Shown in pieces: positions 30,769 through 35,624 of a stretch of 35,624 nucleotides of DNA. Numbering within the stretch: the stretch's first letter is position 1; each line of letters begins with the position of its first letter. Both the position numbers and the translations under genes were made by a program. Under the pieces are notes generated by a model, which did not search any database, was not told where the DNA came from, and saw only the letters and a list, made by a program, of their open reading frames with translations. The DNA lies in NCBI GenBank assembly GCA_044226685.1, contig JBGAGP010000032.1, positions 1 to 35,624 on the forward strand, written 5' to 3'. Source of the DNA: Dongia_A sp044226685 (lineage in GTDB: Bacteria; Pseudomonadota; Alphaproteobacteria; Dongiales; Dongiaceae).

Positions 30769-31239
30769 ATGTCCCGTCGTCACGCTGCCGAGAAGCGCGA
30801 AGTCCTGCCGGACGCCAAGTATGGCGACCTGGTGCTGACCAAGTTCATGAACTCCCTGATGTACGCCGGCAAGAAGTCGACCGCCGAGACGATCGTCTAT
30901 GGCGCCTTGGCGCAGGTCGAGAAGAAGGCGAAGGCCGATCCGGTGAAGGCGTTCCACGAGGCGCTGGACAACGTGAAGCCGCACCTCGAAGTGCGCTCGC
31001 GCCGCGTCGGCGGCGCCACCTACCAGGTGCCCGTCGAAGTCCGCCCGGATCGCGCCCAGGCGCTGGCCATCCGCTGGATCATCCAGACCGCGCGCGGCCG
31101 CTCCGAGCAGACCATGACCGACCGTCTGGCCGCCGAGCTGCTCGACGCCGCCAACAACCGCGGCGCCTCGGTGAAGAAGCGCGAAGATACCCACCGCATG
31201 GCGGAGGCCAATAAGGCCTTCTCGCATTATCGCTGGTAA
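30769..31239 (+). CDS. rpsG: 30S ribosomal protein S7 (variant 1)
   Basis: Primary 16S rRNA-binding protein that starts assembly of the 30S head. The 156-aa product is full length, MSRRHAAEKREVLPD to KAFSHYRW. It differs from the second copy (32188-32658) at three residues (KKSTAE versus KKSAAE, RLAAELLDAANN versus RLSAELLDASNN) and at many silent sites, although the first 109 bases of the coding sequence, within a 140-bp shared block, are identical. It is probably a strain variant of one gene and not a second gene in the same genome. Confidence 0.96.
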   Translation: MSRRHAAEKREVLPDAKYGDLVLTKFMNSLMYAGKKSTAETIVYGALAQVEKKAKADPVKAFHEALDNVKPHLEVRSRRVGGATYQVPVEVRPDRAQALAIRWIIQTARGRSEQTMTDRLAAELLDAANNRGASVKKREDTHRMAEANKAFSHYRW

Positions 31240-31266
31240 GGCGATTTAGAGAAGGATCGGAACATC

Positions 31267-32156
<890 letters not shown>

Positions 32157-32157
32157 N
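32157..32157. other. Single N: contig or scaffold join
   Basis: The only ambiguous base in the window. Left of it the sequence is mid-fusA; right of it the sequence jumps back to the end of rpsL, 1419 bases earlier in the operon order. Confidence 0.95.
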
Positions 32158-32175
32158 ACGAAGCGGCCGAAGTAA
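32158..32175 (+). pseudogene. rpsL: Last codons of rpsL repeated after the gap
   Basis: ACG AAG CGG CCG AAG TAA repeats the end of rpsL (30739-30756) with one changed base (A32158 for G30739), followed by the same 12-bp spacer and rpsG start. It is the left edge of the second contig. Confidence 0.9.
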
Positions 32176-32187
32176 GGAGAGATCGCG

Positions 32188-32658
32188 ATGTCCCGTCGTC
32201 ACGCTGCCGAGAAGCGCGAAGTCCTGCCGGACGCCAAGTATGGCGACCTGGTGCTGACCAAGTTCATGAACTCCCTGATGTACGCCGGCAAGAAGTCGGC
32301 GGCCGAGACCATCGTCTATGGCGCTCTGGCCCAGGTCGAGAAGAAGGCGAAGGCCGATCCGGTGAAGGCGTTCCACGAGGCGCTGGACAACGTGAAGCCG
32401 CACCTCGAGGTGCGCTCCCGCCGCGTCGGCGGCGCCACCTACCAGGTGCCCGTCGAAGTCCGCCCGGACCGCGCCCAGGCGCTGGCGATCCGCTGGATCA
32501 TCCAGACCGCGCGCGGCCGTTCGGAGCAGACCATGACCGACCGCCTCAGCGCCGAGCTGCTGGACGCCTCGAACAACCGCGGCGCCTCGGTGAAGAAGCG
32601 CGAAGACACCCATCGCATGGCGGAGGCCAACAAGGCCTTCTCCCATTATCGCTGGTAA
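32188..32658 (+). CDS. rpsG: 30S ribosomal protein S7 (variant 2)
   Basis: Second full-length S7 reading frame, 156 aa, with the same spacing to its upstream rpsL remnant and 27 bp to the complete fusA. It is identical to variant 1 through 32298, then diverges at scattered, mostly third-codon positions. It joins the contig that continues through fusA and tuf, so it may be the variant that belongs with the downstream sequence. Confidence 0.96.
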   Translation: MSRRHAAEKREVLPDAKYGDLVLTKFMNSLMYAGKKSAAETIVYGALAQVEKKAKADPVKAFHEALDNVKPHLEVRSRRVGGATYQVPVEVRPDRAQALAIRWIIQTARGRSEQTMTDRLSAELLDASNNRGASVKKREDTHRMAEANKAFSHYRW

Positions 32659-32685
32659 GCCGGCCGATCATAAGGAACGCGTAGC

Positions 32686-34761
<2,076 letters not shown>

Positions 34762-34784
34762 CGGGCAGAGTAAGGGAGCTGACG

Positions 34785-35624
34785 ATGGCGAAGGCGAAGT
34801 TTGAGCGGAATAAGCCGCACTGCAATGTTGGCACGATTGGCCACGTTGACCACGGCAAGACGTCGTTGACGGCGGCGATCACGAAGGTGCTGGCGGAGAC
34901 TGGCGGGGCCACCTACACGGCCTATGACCAGATCGACAAGGCGCCGGAGGAGCGCGCGCGCGGCATCACGATTTCCACGGCCCACGTGGAATACGAGACG
35001 ACGAACCGCCACTACGCCCACGTCGATTGCCCGGGCCATGCCGACTACGTGAAGAACATGATCACGGGTGCTGCGCAGATGGACGGCGCGATCCTGGTGG
35101 TTTCGGCGGCCGACGGCCCGATGCCGCAGACCCGCGAGCACATCCTGCTGGCGCGCCAGGTCGGCGTCCCGGCGCTGGTGGTGTTCATGAACAAGTGCGA
35201 CATGGTCGACGATCCGGAGCTGTTGGACCTGGTCGAGCTGGAGGTGCGCGAGCTGCTCTCGTCCTACCAGTTCCCGGGCGACAAGATCCCGGTGATCCGC
35301 GGCTCGGCGCTCTGCGCGCTGGAAGACAAGCAGCCGGAGCTGGGCAAGCAGGCGATCCTGCAGCTGATGAAGGCGGTTGACGAGTACATCCCGCAGCCGG
35401 ACCGCCCGAAGGACCGTCCGTTCCTGATGCCGATCGAGGACGTGTTCTCGATCTCGGGCCGCGGCACGGTGGTGACGGGTCGTATCGAGCGCGGCATCGT
35501 GAAGGTGGGCGAGGAAGTCGAGATCATCGGCCTGCGCCCGACCACGAAGACCGTCGTGACCGGCGTGGAAATGTTCCGCAAGCTGCTGGACAGCGGCGAG
35601 GCGGGCGACAACATCGGCGCGCTG
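34785..35624 (+). CDS. tuf: Elongation factor Tu, 5' part (runs off the window)
   Basis: GTPase that delivers aminoacyl-tRNA to the ribosome. The 280 codons present begin MAKAKFERNKPHCNVGTIGH and include GHVDHGKT, RGITISTAHVEYET, DCPGHADYVKNM, NKCDMVDD and the domain II start PFLMPIEDVFSISGRGTVVTGR. About 115 codons are missing beyond the window end. AAGGGAG upstream of the ATG is a good ribosome binding site. Alphaproteobacteria often have a second tuf copy elsewhere; none is seen here. Confidence 0.97.
   Translation, partial: MAKAKFERNKPHCNVGTIGHVDHGKTSLTAAITKVLAETGGATYTAYDQIDKAPEERARGITISTAHVEYETTNRHYAHVDCPGHADYVKNMITGAAQMDGAILVVSAADGPMPQTREHILLARQVGVPALVVFMNKCDMVDDPELLDLVELEVRELLSSYQFPGDKIPVIRGSALCALEDKQPELGKQAILQLMKAVDEYIPQPDRPKDRPFLMPIEDVFSISGRGTVVTGRIERGIVKVGEEVEIIGLRPTTKTVVTGVEMFRKLLDSGEAGDNIGAL

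Overview
The window is high-GC chromosomal DNA of an alphaproteobacterium, most likely a Rhodospirillales-type lineage. This is judged from the gene order rpoZ-rel-acpS-lepB-rnc-era-recO, the LmdC-like M23 peptidase overlapping a bactofilin gene, the alphaproteobacterial style of ParC and of the rpsL-rpsG-fusA-tuf operon, and family resemblance read by eye. No database search was possible. The single N at 32157 shows that the sequence comes from a scaffolded draft assembly.

Layout. (1) 194-2294: a morphogenesis pair, a membrane-anchored LytM/M23 peptidase and an overlapping bactofilin. (2) 2336-5339, minus strand: a soluble lytic transglycosylase followed, with overlap, by a PLP-dependent serine/threonine dehydratase. 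(3) 5576-7710: dapA, smpB and a HAD hydrolase whose start overlaps the smpB stop. (4) 7629-12080: a 4.6-kb sensory island with a DUF6894-like small protein, a soluble GAF histidine kinase, a degenerate GGDEF-EAL protein and a divergent MEDS-LuxR regulator. It is bounded by a 124-bp near-perfect direct repeat of the HAD gene 3' part. (5) 12309-14865: GNAT acetyltransferase, family-5 uracil-DNA glycosylase, NYN/DUF88 protein and folK. (6) 14927-21606: rpoZ, bifunctional rel, acpS, lepB, rnc, era, recO, with a GC-rich palindromic repeat cluster between era and recO. (7) 21632-26515: DadA-like oxidoreductase, a 49-residue small exported or membrane protein, HIT protein, DUF1801 protein and parC. 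(8) 26573-29923: SDR dehydrogenase, AAA ATPase, a YjhX/TopAI-type protein and an unknown protein. (9) 30103-35624: the str operon, with a strong promoter, a roughly 250-nt structured leader, rpsL, then rpsG-fusA present twice around the N, and the 5' two thirds of tuf, which runs off the window.

How it fits together: most of the window is housekeeping (wall remodelling, lysine/DAP synthesis, trans-translation, stringent response, protein export, RNA processing, DNA repair, topology, translation). The two places that stand out are the sensory island in the HAD gene, which looks like a single-crossover (Campbell-type) insertion of foreign DNA carrying an uncharacterised signalling set, and the duplicated rpsG-fusA. 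The latter has the geometry of two strain variants of one locus placed in tandem by the assembler rather than a real duplication. Two intergenic elements also show compensatory base changes inside local hairpins, which suggests that their folded form matters or that they spread as structured repeats.
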